From JBBROS01 sp965260935 (GTDB taxonomy: Bacteria > Pseudomonadota > Alphaproteobacteria > Acetobacterales > Acetobacteraceae): a DNA stretch of 64,000 nt. The position numbers and the translations under genes are program-made. Of this stretch, positions 48,884-57,106 are shown one piece after another; positions within the stretch are counted from its first letter, which is position 1, and each line of letters opens with the position of its first letter. The notes beneath the pieces were generated by a model that saw only the letters and a program-made list of their open reading frames with translations, was not told the DNA's origin and made no database searches. The stretch covers positions 60,390 to 124,389 of the forward strand of contig CBDHCB010000003.1 in assembly GCA_965260935.1 (NCBI GenBank), written 5' to 3'.

Positions 48884-50239
48884 TCAGTTGGTCCGTGCGG
48901 CCTGCTTCTGAGTGTCGGCCGCCACCCGCCATACGGTGTTGCCGACATCGTCGGCGATGAGCAGCGCCCCCGCCTTGTCCAGCGCCAGGCCAACCGGACG
49001 GCCGCGCGCGTGGCCGTCCTTGTCCAGGAACCCGGTGACGACGTCCTCGGCCATGTCGTTCGGCTTGCCATTCGCGAAGGGCACGAACACGACCTTGTAG
49101 CCGTTGAGGATCTGCCGGTCCCAACTGCCGTGCTCGCCGACGAAAGCGCCCCCAGCATACTTCGCGGGCAGGCCGCCGAGGGTGTTGAACACGAGACCGA
49201 GCGGAGCGGCGTGCGAGCTCAGCGCGTAGTCGGGCACGATGGCCTTGGCGACCAAGTCCGGGCGTTGCGGCTGCACCCGCGGGTCGACGTGCTGGCCATA
49301 GTAGCTATAGGGCCAGCCGTAGAACCCGCCGTCCTTCACCGAGGTCATGTAGTCGGGAACGAGATTGGGGCCAAGCTCGTCGCGTTCGTTGACGACGGCC
49401 CAGAGGGCGTGGCTTTGCGGCTCCCAGCTCAGGCCGTTCGGGTTGCGCAGGCCGTCGGCGAAGATGCGGTGGGCGCCGGTCGCGCGGTCGATCTCCCAGA
49501 TGGAGGCGCGGCCGAGCTCGGCGCCGATGCCGTTCTCGGTGATGTTGCTGTTCGAGCCGACGCCGGCGTAGAGCTTCGTGCCGTCCTCGCTGGCGACCAG
49601 GCTCTTGGTCCAGTGATGGTCGATGGGACCGCCAGGCAACGGCGTCAGCACGGCGCCCGGCTCGGTGATGCTGGTGGCGCTCTGGGTGTAGCGGAAGCGC
49701 AGGATGGCGTCGGTGTTGGCGACGTAGAGGTCGTTGCCGACCAGCGCCACGCCGAACGGCGAATACAGGTGGTCGATGAACACGGTGCGGAGGTCGTACT
49801 TGCCGTCGCCGTTCGTGTCGCGCAGCAGGGTAATGCGGTTGCTGCCCTTGCTCGACCCGGCCGAGGTGACGAACGACTCGATCCAGTTCATCACGATGTT
49901 CTTCGGACGGCTGTCCGGGTCGAGGCCGGGGCTGCGGGATTCGACCACCAGCACATCGCCGTTCGGCAGTGTGTAAACCGAGCGCGGATGGTCAAGGCCG
50001 GTGGCGATCGCCGTGACCTTCAGGCCGTCCGGCGCGGTCGGCGCTTCGCCGTCCTTCCAGCCGACCACCGGAGCGAGGTGCATCGGCGGGAACAGGTATT
50101 GCTGTGGCTCCGGCAGCACCGGGTTGGGGCCGATCTGCGTCTTGACGTCGAAACTGTCGGGAGCAGCGGCGGTCAAGGCGAGGACGGCGACGCCCGCGAG
50201 CATGAGTCGCCGGGCTAGTTTGAATGGATCGGTTGTCAT
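48884..50239 (-). CDS. L-sorbosone dehydrogenase-like PQQ enzyme, exported
   Basis: 451 aa from ATG 50239 (AGGAG seven bases upstream; it overlaps the DUF2231 stop). A signal peptide (LMLAGVAVLALTAAA) precedes a beta-propeller of the soluble PQQ glucose/sorbosone dehydrogenase type: IATGLDHPRSVYTLPNGDVL, RDTNGDGKYD, SPFGVALVGNDLYVANTD, FADGLRNPNGLSWEP and FVGEHGSWDR. Periplasmic oxidation of sugars or aldehydes is expected. Acetic acid bacteria are rich in such enzymes. Substrate is not determined. Confidence 0.88.
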   Translation of the reverse strand: MTTDPFKLARRLMLAGVAVLALTAAAPDSFDVKTQIGPNPVLPEPQQYLFPPMHLAPVVGWKDGEAPTAPDGLKVTAIATGLDHPRSVYTLPNGDVLVVESRSPGLDPDSRPKNIVMNWIESFVTSAGSSKGSNRITLLRDTNGDGKYDLRTVFIDHLYSPFGVALVGNDLYVANTDAILRFRYTQSATSITEPGAVLTPLPGGPIDHHWTKSLVASEDGTKLYAGVGSNSNITENGIGAELGRASIWEIDRATGAHRIFADGLRNPNGLSWEPQSHALWAVVNERDELGPNLVPDYMTSVKDGGFYGWPYSYYGQHVDPRVQPQRPDLVAKAIVPDYALSSHAAPLGLVFNTLGGLPAKYAGGAFVGEHGSWDRQILNGYKVVFVPFANGKPNDMAEDVVTGFLDKDGHARGRPVGLALDKAGALLIADDVGNTVWRVAADTQKQAARTN

Positions 50240-50694
50240 GGACGGACTCCTGAGGCTGGCATCGCCGCGCCACGCCGAAGGCTCGCGCCGAAGGCGAGCC
50301 AGGCGACCGGCAGGGTGACCAGGACGGTGGCGGCTGAGAGTGCAAGGCCCGTCGGCATGACCGAGGTCCAAGCGTCGCGGCTATGTACCAGGTTGTTGAA
50401 GGCGGCGATCACGAGGACCGCCAGGCTGCCGAGCGCGATGGCCCAAATGGAGTGCTGCTTACGGCGCCGGTTGACGGCAAAGCTCACAACGCCGGCGATG
50501 GCAGCAACCACGCCGCCGGCCAGTCCCACTGCGAGCAGCCAGGCGGAGAAGTCCGCCCACATGATGCGGGTGGTCTGCACGTAGGCGATGTCGGTGAGCA
50601 GTGCGCAGCTGAAGCAGGCAATCGGGAACGACGCGAGTATCCGCAGGACCGGGTGTCCGCCGCGCCGCGCCGTGGGATCAGAGAGGACGCTCAT
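50236..50694 (-). CDS. DUF2231 membrane protein
   Basis: 152 aa with four predicted membrane segments (about 20-38, 47-72, 82-100 and 119-138). HPVLRILASFPIACFSCALL and WADFSAWLLAVGLAGGVVAA are typical of DUF2231. It overlaps the dehydrogenase start (ATGA), so it is cotranslated and may pass electrons from the periplasmic enzyme to the membrane (inference). Confidence 0.85.
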   Translation of the reverse strand: MSVLSDPTARRGGHPVLRILASFPIACFSCALLTDIAYVQTTRIMWADFSAWLLAVGLAGGVVAAIAGVVSFAVNRRRKQHSIWAIALGSLAVLVIAAFNNLVHSRDAWTSVMPTGLALSAATVLVTLPVAWLAFGASLRRGAAMPASGVRP

Positions 50695-50987
50695 CGATTT
50701 ACCTTGCTGCCGGAGTGTTTGCGCGGGGGATCAGGTCAAGCAGTATACAGCATCACGAAACGGACACGGCTTCAATTTCGTGTATTGCTTTTGCCGGGCT
50801 TCGACTGGACGTCAACTTTGACAGTCCGGGACCGGTTCTGGACACCCGAAGCAGCGGCATGGAACGGAATACCTGGTGCAGCCCATCGAATCGAGCGGCG
50901 GCCTTGCGGCAGGCGCCAGCCGCTCTGCAGCGACCAATTGGGGCGCAAATCGCCAGTTCTGCTGCTTGCGGGAAGATGGGGGCTTCA

Positions 50988-53126
50988 TCACCGAACCGGA
51001 TCTTGCTCGGCAAGGGCCAGCGACGCGCTGCGCTCCGGCTTGTCGTTCGCAAGCCACTCGCGCAGCTTGGACCAGCGCCGCCGCGCGCCGGCGTTGCGCA
51101 CCGCGATCGCCAGTGCCTTGCGGCTGCCGACCAGCACCACCAGCCGCTTGCCTCGGGTCACGCCCGTGTAGAGCAGGTTGCGCGCCAGCATCGTGTAGTG
51201 CTGCGTCGCCAGCGGGACCACCACCGCCGGGTATTCCGACCCCTGCGCCTTGTGGATCGTGATGGCATAGGCCAGCACCAGCTCGTCCAGCTCGCCGAAG
51301 CCATACTCGACCGCGCGCCCGTCGAAGGTCACGGTCAGGGCGCTCTCCTCCAGATCGATGCCGGCGACGATGCCGAGATCGCCATTGAACACCTCGCGCT
51401 CGTAGTCGTTCGTGACCTGCATCACCTTGTCGCCCGGCCCGAACGTCCAGCCGAACCGCTCCACCCGCACCGGCCCCGGCGGGTTCAGCGCCCGCTGCAG
51501 GTCGAGGTTCAAGGTGCGCGCGCCCAGGCTGCCCCGGTTCATCGGGCACAGCACCTGCACGTCGCGCACCGGGTCGAGGCCGAAGCGCGCCGGCGCCCGG
51601 TCGCGCACCACCGCCAGCAGCTTGCGCGCCGCGTCCTCCGGCTCGTCCGCCTCGACGAAGTAGAAGTCCGAGCCCGCCACCGCGTCCAGCTCCGGCATCT
51701 GCCCGCGGTTGATGCGGTGCGCGCTGGCGATGATCCGGCTCTCGGCCGCCTGGCGGAACACCTCGGTCAGCCGGATCACCCCCACCGCGCCGGAGCCGAT
51801 CACGTCGGCCAGCACCTGCCCCGGCCCCACGCTCGGCAACTGGTCCACGTCGCCCACCAGCAGCAGCGCGGCATGGTCCGGCAGCGCCGTCAGCAGTGCC
51901 CGCATCAGCGGCACGTCCACCATGCTGGCCTCGTCCACCACCAGCAGGTCGCAGCCGAGCCGATGCGCCTCGCCGCGCTTGAACCCGCCCGTTGCCGGGT
52001 CGGCCTCGAGCAGGCGGTGGATGGTTCGCGCCTCCAGCCCCGTGCTCTCGGTCAGCCGCTTGGCCGCCCGCCCGGTGGGGGCGCACAGCGCCGCCTGCAC
52101 GCGCCGGGCGGCAAGCACCTTCAGGATGGAGTTCACCAGCGTGGTCTTGCCCACTCCGGGGCCGCCGGTGATCACCAGCGCCTTGCACGCCAGCGCCCGG
52201 CGCAAGGCCGCGGCCTGGCTTGGGGCCAGCACGAGCCCCGTCTTCGCCTCGACCCAGGGGATCGCCCGCGCGGCGTCGATCGGCGGCCAGGGCGGGCGGC
52301 CGCAGGACAAGCGCTGCAGCCGCTCGGCGATTACCTGCTCGGAGCGATACAGCCCGGCCAGGAACACGCACGGCTCGCCGCCCACGGTGTCGGCCTTCAA
52401 GGCGCCGTCCCGCAGCTCCAGCTCCAGCGCCGCCTCGATCCGTTCGGCGTCCACCTCGATCAGCTCGGCCGTCGTCCGGGTCAGCTCGGCCACCGGCAGG
52501 CCGCAGTGCCCGTTCCCGGTCGCCTCGGCCAGGCCGAACGACAGCCCGGCGCGCACCCGGATCATGGCCTGCTTGTCGATGCCCAGCTTGGCCGCCACCT
52601 GGTCGGCGGTGCGGAAGCCGATGCCGCGGATGTCGCGGGCCAGGCGGTAGGGGTTGCCGCTGATCGTGGCGGTGGCGTCCTGGCCGTAGGTCTTGAAGAT
52701 GCGCACCGCCCGCGACGTGCCGACGCCATGGGCGTGCAGGAACAGCATGATCTCGCGGATCGCCTTCTGCTCGGCCCAGCCGGCGACGATGCGCGCCGCG
52801 CGCTTCTGGCCGATCCCGCCCACCTCGCGCAGCCGCTCGGGCTGCTGCTCGATCAGGTCGAACACCGCCTCGCCGAAGCCCTGCACCAGGGCGCGGGCGT
52901 AGACCGGGCCGATGCCGCGGATCATGCCGGAGCCGAGATACTTCTCGATGCCCTCCAGCGTGGTCGGCTGCGTCGCGGTGACGCTCGCCGCCTTGAACTG
53001 CAGGCCGTAGTCGCGGTCGCTGCTCCACCAGCCGGTGGCGCTGACGAACTCGCCGGCGGCGATGCTGGCGGCGTGGCCGACCACGGTGACCAGGTCGCGC
53101 CGGCCGCGGGCTTTCACCCGCAGCAC
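50988..53126 (-). CDS. recD2: RecD2-like ATP-dependent helicase
   Basis: 712 aa as read from GTG 53126. N-terminal domain with HhH repeats (IRGIGPVYARALVQGFG, VGGIGQKRAARIV) and an SF1B helicase: ALVITGGPGVGKTTLVNSIL (about 320), LVVDEASMVDV, LLLVGDVDQLPSVGPGQVL, FRQAAESRIIASAHRIN, and IHKAQGSEYPAVVV with LLYTGVTRGKRLV. Conserved sequence continues upstream of the GTG (LSGLVERVTFHNPDTGF), but no start codon follows the in-frame TGA near 53254, so the true N-terminus is unclear and the gene may be damaged. It sits outside a RecBC context, as expected for RecD2. Confidence 0.88.
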   Translation of the reverse strand: MLRVKARGRRDLVTVVGHAASIAAGEFVSATGWWSSDRDYGLQFKAASVTATQPTTLEGIEKYLGSGMIRGIGPVYARALVQGFGEAVFDLIEQQPERLREVGGIGQKRAARIVAGWAEQKAIREIMLFLHAHGVGTSRAVRIFKTYGQDATATISGNPYRLARDIRGIGFRTADQVAAKLGIDKQAMIRVRAGLSFGLAEATGNGHCGLPVAELTRTTAELIEVDAERIEAALELELRDGALKADTVGGEPCVFLAGLYRSEQVIAERLQRLSCGRPPWPPIDAARAIPWVEAKTGLVLAPSQAAALRRALACKALVITGGPGVGKTTLVNSILKVLAARRVQAALCAPTGRAAKRLTESTGLEARTIHRLLEADPATGGFKRGEAHRLGCDLLVVDEASMVDVPLMRALLTALPDHAALLLVGDVDQLPSVGPGQVLADVIGSGAVGVIRLTEVFRQAAESRIIASAHRINRGQMPELDAVAGSDFYFVEADEPEDAARKLLAVVRDRAPARFGLDPVRDVQVLCPMNRGSLGARTLNLDLQRALNPPGPVRVERFGWTFGPGDKVMQVTNDYEREVFNGDLGIVAGIDLEESALTVTFDGRAVEYGFGELDELVLAYAITIHKAQGSEYPAVVVPLATQHYTMLARNLLYTGVTRGKRLVVLVGSRKALAIAVRNAGARRRWSKLREWLANDKPERSASLALAEQDPVR

Positions 53127-53360
53127 GCAGAAGCCGGTGTCGGGGTTGTGGAAGGTGACGCGCTCGACCAGGCCGGACAGGGTCTCCGCCGGCGCTGCCG
53201 TCCCGCTTGCCGCCGCTTGATCCAGCGTCCTGACCCTCTTGTCAGCCCACCATCACACATACGATTGCAAGCCGCTTCGGCCAACTGGCATGCAGTGAAT
53301 GCCGTGCCGGCAACGCCGGGCTCTCTCACCCTGACCAACGGCCTCAAGGCCGCCGAGTGG

Positions 53361-54107
53361 TCACGACGCCATCCGGTCGCCAGCAGAACGTGCCCGTCCC
53401 CGAGCGCCCCCGAGCATTTCGTCGACCCAGGCCGGGACAAGGGTGGTGGCCGGGCCGTGGCGTGCCTCATCGACGTAGCGGCTCAATTCGGTCGGTTCGA
53501 GGTTCAGCTCGATCGTGCGTGCGCCGCGACGCCGGGCCTGCTCGGCGAAGCCGGCGGCGGGGTGGACTTGCCCGCTGGTGCCGATAACGGCGAACAGCGC
53601 GCAGCGGTGGTAGAGGGCGGCGTCGATCTCCTCCATGCGCAGCGGCATCTCGCCGAACCAGACGACGTGGGGTCGCAACGACCTGGCGCCGCATTCAGGA
53701 CAAGCCGCATCCGCGAGCCCCGCGCCGGCGAACGGCGACACCGCGTTGCAGCCCCGGCAGCGGGCTTTGGCAAGCTCGCCATGCATGTGCAGCAGACCGG
53801 GCTGCCCGGCGCGGTCGTGCAGGTCGTCGACGTTTTGCGTCACGACCAGGACAGGCCCCTTGTAGTCGCGGGCCAGGCGGGCAAGAGCGTGGTGCGCCGC
53901 GTTGGGCTGGACGCCCGGGTCTTGCAATTGCAGGCGTCGGGCATCGTAGAAGGCCTGGACGCGCGCCGGGTCGCGGGCGAAGGCCCGGGGCGTGGCGACG
54001 TCCTCGATGCGGACCTTGGACCAGAGGCCGCCGGCGTCCCGGAACGTGGCCAAGCCGCTCTCCTGGCTGATGCCGGCGCCGGTGAGCACGACGATGCCTT
54101 TGCTCAT
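53361..54107 (-). CDS. cobB: Sir2-family NAD-dependent deacylase (class III sirtuin)
   Basis: 248 aa. LTGAGISQESGLATFRD (NAD loop), TQNVDDLHDRAG, catalytic His109 in HMHGELAK, zinc cysteines C117/C120 and C136/C139, and VVWFGEMP are all present. Tyr54 and Arg57 (YDARR) are the YxxR pair of class III enzymes that prefer succinyl or malonyl groups. Its start overlaps the upstream Tat-type protein gene by 4 bases, making it the last gene of an overlapping operon, unlike the usual solitary cobB. Confidence 0.93.
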   Translation of the reverse strand: MSKGIVVLTGAGISQESGLATFRDAGGLWSKVRIEDVATPRAFARDPARVQAFYDARRLQLQDPGVQPNAAHHALARLARDYKGPVLVVTQNVDDLHDRAGQPGLLHMHGELAKARCRGCNAVSPFAGAGLADAACPECGARSLRPHVVWFGEMPLRMEEIDAALYHRCALFAVIGTSGQVHPAAGFAEQARRRGARTIELNLEPTELSRYVDEARHGPATTLVPAWVDEMLGGARGRARSAGDRMAS

Positions 54108-54982
54108 CGGGCAGGCGTCGCCGAGAGCTGGCGGCCTTTCGTGTCGTAGGTGTGCATGTATGCGCCTCGGCGGATGGTGACGGTGCTGGCAATGTAGCCC
54201 TTGAGGCCGTCTTCGTCGGCATTGCCGGCCGGGATGGCGGCAAGCTGGCGGCCGCTTTCGTCATAGAGGTGAACGTAGCGCCCGCGCTGGACGGCGCTGG
54301 CGATCGGGGTGTCATGGTTCGCGGCCCGGTTCCGGGCTACCGGGATGGGGCGCGGGGGATGGGTGTGGAGTGGGAGGAGGTGGACCGGGATGTTGCGGCA
54401 CTTGCTCGGGCGGCCGCCGACCATCGCTTGGCCGTCCCGCACCAGGCGGGCCCAGGTCGCGCCGCCCGGGTCGCTGCGCCAGAGGCCGAGATGGGTGGCG
54501 GGGGCGAGCTCGTCGTTGATCCAGTCGAGCAGCGGCTCGAACCCGTCGGTGCGCCAGGCGGCCTCGATGCTCGGGTGGTCGAGGCGGCACTCGGGACGCA
54601 TGAGCACGTTGTGCCAGACGCCGCCCGGCTGCTCATGGGCGTAGACGTCGGGGCAGGTCAGCAGATCCCAGCACTCGTCATCCCAAGTAGCCCCGACATT
54701 GATGTCGCTGGCGTGGCCGAGGGAGAACCAGAGCGCGGGATGCAGGCCCTCGATGCGCAGTTCGGTGTGGGTTGGCGAGACCGAGGCGGCGGCGATGGGC
54801 AGGGCGCAGCGCTCGCTCGCGCCTTCAAGCCAGGCCAGGAGGGCGGCGCGGAATGGCGCGTGGCTGGGATCGGCTTCGGGCATGGGCGGGGGGCGGATGG
54901 ATGGGCTTGCCTGGCCGCGTGAGGCCGCGCCGGCGGCGAGGGCGCCGGCGATGACGGTGCGGCGTCCGAGTTGGTTGCTCAT
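54104..54982 (-). CDS. Putative Tat-exported protein with C-terminal repeats
   Basis: 292 aa. RRTVIAGALAAGAAS at the start resembles a Tat signal. The body contains ELRIEGLHPALWFSLGHASD, CWDLLTCPDVYAHEQPGG and GFEPLLDWINDELAPATHLG. The C-terminus carries two similar units about 45 residues apart, RGRYVHLYDESGRQLAAIPA and RGAYMHTYDTKGRQLSATPA. Overlaps both neighbours by 4 bases. No family recognised. Confidence 0.7.
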   Translation of the reverse strand: MSNQLGRRTVIAGALAAGAASRGQASPSIRPPPMPEADPSHAPFRAALLAWLEGASERCALPIAAASVSPTHTELRIEGLHPALWFSLGHASDINVGATWDDECWDLLTCPDVYAHEQPGGVWHNVLMRPECRLDHPSIEAAWRTDGFEPLLDWINDELAPATHLGLWRSDPGGATWARLVRDGQAMVGGRPSKCRNIPVHLLPLHTHPPRPIPVARNRAANHDTPIASAVQRGRYVHLYDESGRQLAAIPAGNADEDGLKGYIASTVTIRRGAYMHTYDTKGRQLSATPAR

Positions 54983-55533
54983 GATGTCTCCTTGACGTGG
55001 GTGGCGGGACGGTCAGGCGTGGATGCGTCAGAGGCGGCCGTATCGGATTCGGGGAAGCGGGCGCGAATAACGGGGAGCGCCGGGTGGGCGCCGTCGAGCG
55101 TTCGGGACCAGGCAAGCAGCGTCTCGCGGCCGAGCCGTCGGTCGGCGGCGCGGAGGATGGCGGCGAGTTCCCATGGATCGTGGACCGGCTGCATCAGCTG
55201 GCCGCGCGGGCGGTCCAGGTACTCGCGGATCGTGGCGGAGGGTTCGCTGGGCTGGCGTCCGTCCCAGCCGTAGCCGGTTTCCCAGTATTCGAGCGCCGGG
55301 CCGCGGTTGGAGCGGGGCGGCTCGTGCTTGCGGGTGACCAGGAAGGGGCCGGGGAAATCCCAGATGATGCGCCCGTGACGGCCGTGGCCGAGCATGATCC
55401 AGTGGCGCGGCTCGTCGAAGTCGAAGTGCCTCGTATGCTTGACGAACACGTTGCAATGGATGGCGAGCGGCAAGCTCGGCGCGAACAGGGCTTCGATGCG
55501 GGACTTGAGCTTGCTCCAGGGATGGCGGGGCAT
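54979..55533 (-). CDS. Hypothetical protein of the Sir2 cassette (SF0329-like?)
   Basis: 184 aa from ATG 55533. Begins MPRHPWSKLKSRIEALFAPS and contains HWIMLGHGRHGRIIWDFPGP and REYLDRPRGQLMQPVHDPWE. The WSKLKxRIExLFAPSL opening recalls the SF0329 family, an assignment made from memory with low certainty. It lies 31 bases from the upstream gene and overlaps the Tat-type gene. Confidence 0.6.
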   Translation of the reverse strand: MPRHPWSKLKSRIEALFAPSLPLAIHCNVFVKHTRHFDFDEPRHWIMLGHGRHGRIIWDFPGPFLVTRKHEPPRSNRGPALEYWETGYGWDGRQPSEPSATIREYLDRPRGQLMQPVHDPWELAAILRAADRRLGRETLLAWSRTLDGAHPALPVIRARFPESDTAASDASTPDRPATHVKETS

Positions 55534-55564
55534 TGGGTTCGCCTTGAGAGGGGATGGAGGCGGG

Positions 55565-56005
55565 TCAGGAAGCGGTGGTGCGGTAATGCGGGTCGGCGCG
55601 GACGGTGCAACGGGCGGGGTCAAGGGCGAAGGCGCGCAGGACACGCGGGAGCAGGGCGGGGGCCCGCAGCGTGCGGTCGGTGTAGAGAGTGAAGCGGCGA
55701 GCTGGCACGTGAAAGACGACGCGGCCGCGGGGGAAGTGCTCGTACTCGTGCCAGGCGACGAAGAGCGGCAGGCCTCGCCGGGCCAGGGCGGCCGGGCCGA
55801 GGCGGCGCCAGGCGTCCCAGGTTTCGCAATGGCCGAGGGAATGCGTGAGAGCCTCGCCGTAGGGTTCGGCCCGATCAAGGGGCGTGCGGCTGACGACGAG
55901 GCGCCATGGCTCGGCGCCGTCCCGGACAGCCCAGACCAGGCCGACGCCGGGCTGGCCTCACCGTGCGGCGCGGCGATGGCTGGCAGGGTCGGCGATGGCG
56001 GCCAA
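55565..56005 (-). pseudogene. First gene of the Sir2 cassette, in-frame TGA at codon 16
   Basis: A TTG at 56005 follows AGGAGG nine bases upstream. After 15 codons an in-frame TGA occurs (55958-55960), then 130 codons of convincing protein: GVGLVWAVRDGAEPWRLVVS, LPLFVAWHEYEHFPRGRVVF and FHVPARRFTLYTDRTLRAPA to the stop at 55565. No ATG/GTG start exists after the TGA until far inside. Either a nonsense mutation, recoding, or sequencing error. Function unknown. Confidence 0.55.
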
Positions 56006-56214
56006 GGCGGGTTTCCTCCTGTCGTGCGGAGATCATTGCCGGGTGGGTGCGTCAGAAGCGGACGTGTCGGCGGGGTGAACCGCATCGAGCTTGCCAATCT
56101 CCAGGTCTTTTGGGCGGCGACGCCGCAACCAGTGCTTAAAGCCCGCGAAGGCAAGGCGCCGCCGCCATGTATCGGCGCTGCCGCCCGCGTGGTTGAGCAG
56201 CAAGGGTTTGCGCT

Positions 56215-56650
56215 CACCGGGGCTGGCAAGATGGAGCGGCTCCTGGCAATGGGCGCCATCCGCGTGATCGACAGCGTGGCGACCCCAGGATGGGGGCAGA
56301 CGGCCTTCGAGATGACGCGGGGCGGGGCGCACAAGGTGGTCAACACCATCGGCCTCGAGGCGCTCGGCCAATCGCTGACGGCAGCCTGCCATGGTGGCGA
56401 GGGCGCCATAGTCGGTTTGCACCCCGGCAATGCCGAACCGCTCGACCCCGCGTTGCTGAACGGTAATGCCACCATCATACGCGGCATCTCGGTCGGCAGC
56501 GCCTTCAGGTATTGCGACTTGGCCAAGATGGTCGGCATGCACGCCATCCGTCCCGTGATCGGCGCCCGTTTCGGCTTCGACCATGTTCGGGATACCTACG
56601 CGGCGCAGGCGTCCGACCTGTTCGGCAAGGTCGTGGTCGAGGTCGCGTAG
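56215..56650 (+). pseudogene. 5'-truncated zinc-type alcohol dehydrogenase
   Basis: The frame reads GKMERLLAMGAIRVIDSVAT, then TRGGAHKVVNTIGLEALGQS, GGEGAIVGLHPGNAEPLDPA and IRPVIGARFGFDHVRDTYAA ending DLFGKVVVEVA: the C-terminal half of a medium-chain dehydrogenase. The catalytic zinc domain and most of the Rossmann start are absent; upstream is antisense to the Sir2 cassette. The longer open frame (from 55394) is not all one gene. Confidence 0.7.
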
Positions 56651-56690
56651 GACCATACTCGCAGTAACATGAGCCAGCACCGGAGAAACC

Positions 56691-57095
56691 ATGCCGCTTC
56701 CTTTCCTCGACGCCGCCAAGAACCTGATGGTGGAGGCGCTCGGCGCCCGGCTGTTGCCCGGCGTGGCCGACTACCTGGACCTGTTCTGCTCCGATGGCGT
56801 GCTGGAAACGCCGTATGTCTCGCCCGGCAGCCCGAGCCGCTGGGAGGGGCCGGCGATCGGCGCCTATCTTGCCGGGCTGCGCGGCGTCATCCGGCTCGCC
56901 GACTTCAGCCTGGTGGCAGCCTACCCGGCGCGAGACGGCGCCACGACCGTGCTGGAGTATGATGGCACGGTCCACCTGGAAAAGAACGGCACCCGGTTCC
57001 GCCAGCGCTACATCGCCGTCGTGACCCTGTGCGACGGACGCATCGCCCTGTGGCGGGAATACCTCAACCCCCTGGCGTCACAGGCCGCCGCATGA
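56691..57095 (+). CDS. SnoaL/NTF2-like protein
   Basis: 134 aa; GGAGAAA precedes ATG 56691. An alpha-beta barrel of the ketosteroid isomerase-like fold: FLDAAKNLMVEALGARLLPG, DYLDLFCSDGVLETPYVSPG, AYLAGLRGVI, TTVLEYDGTVHLEKNGTRFR and LWREYLNPLA. It overlaps or abuts the epoxide hydrolase start, so both may act on the same small molecule. Confidence 0.85.
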   Translation: MPLPFLDAAKNLMVEALGARLLPGVADYLDLFCSDGVLETPYVSPGSPSRWEGPAIGAYLAGLRGVIRLADFSLVAAYPARDGATTVLEYDGTVHLEKNGTRFRQRYIAVVTLCDGRIALWREYLNPLASQAAA

Positions 57096-57106
57096 CGGAG
57101 CGATCC

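Noticed and set aside
50715..54149. 1144-codon plus-strand open frame
   Set aside because: Antisense to the RecD2 and Sir2 genes, which have unmistakable motifs on the minus strand.
55394..56214. N-terminal part of a 418-codon plus-strand frame ahead of the dehydrogenase fragment
   Set aside because: Antisense to convincing minus-strand coding sequence of the Sir2 cassette; only the end from about 56215 resembles a dehydrogenase.
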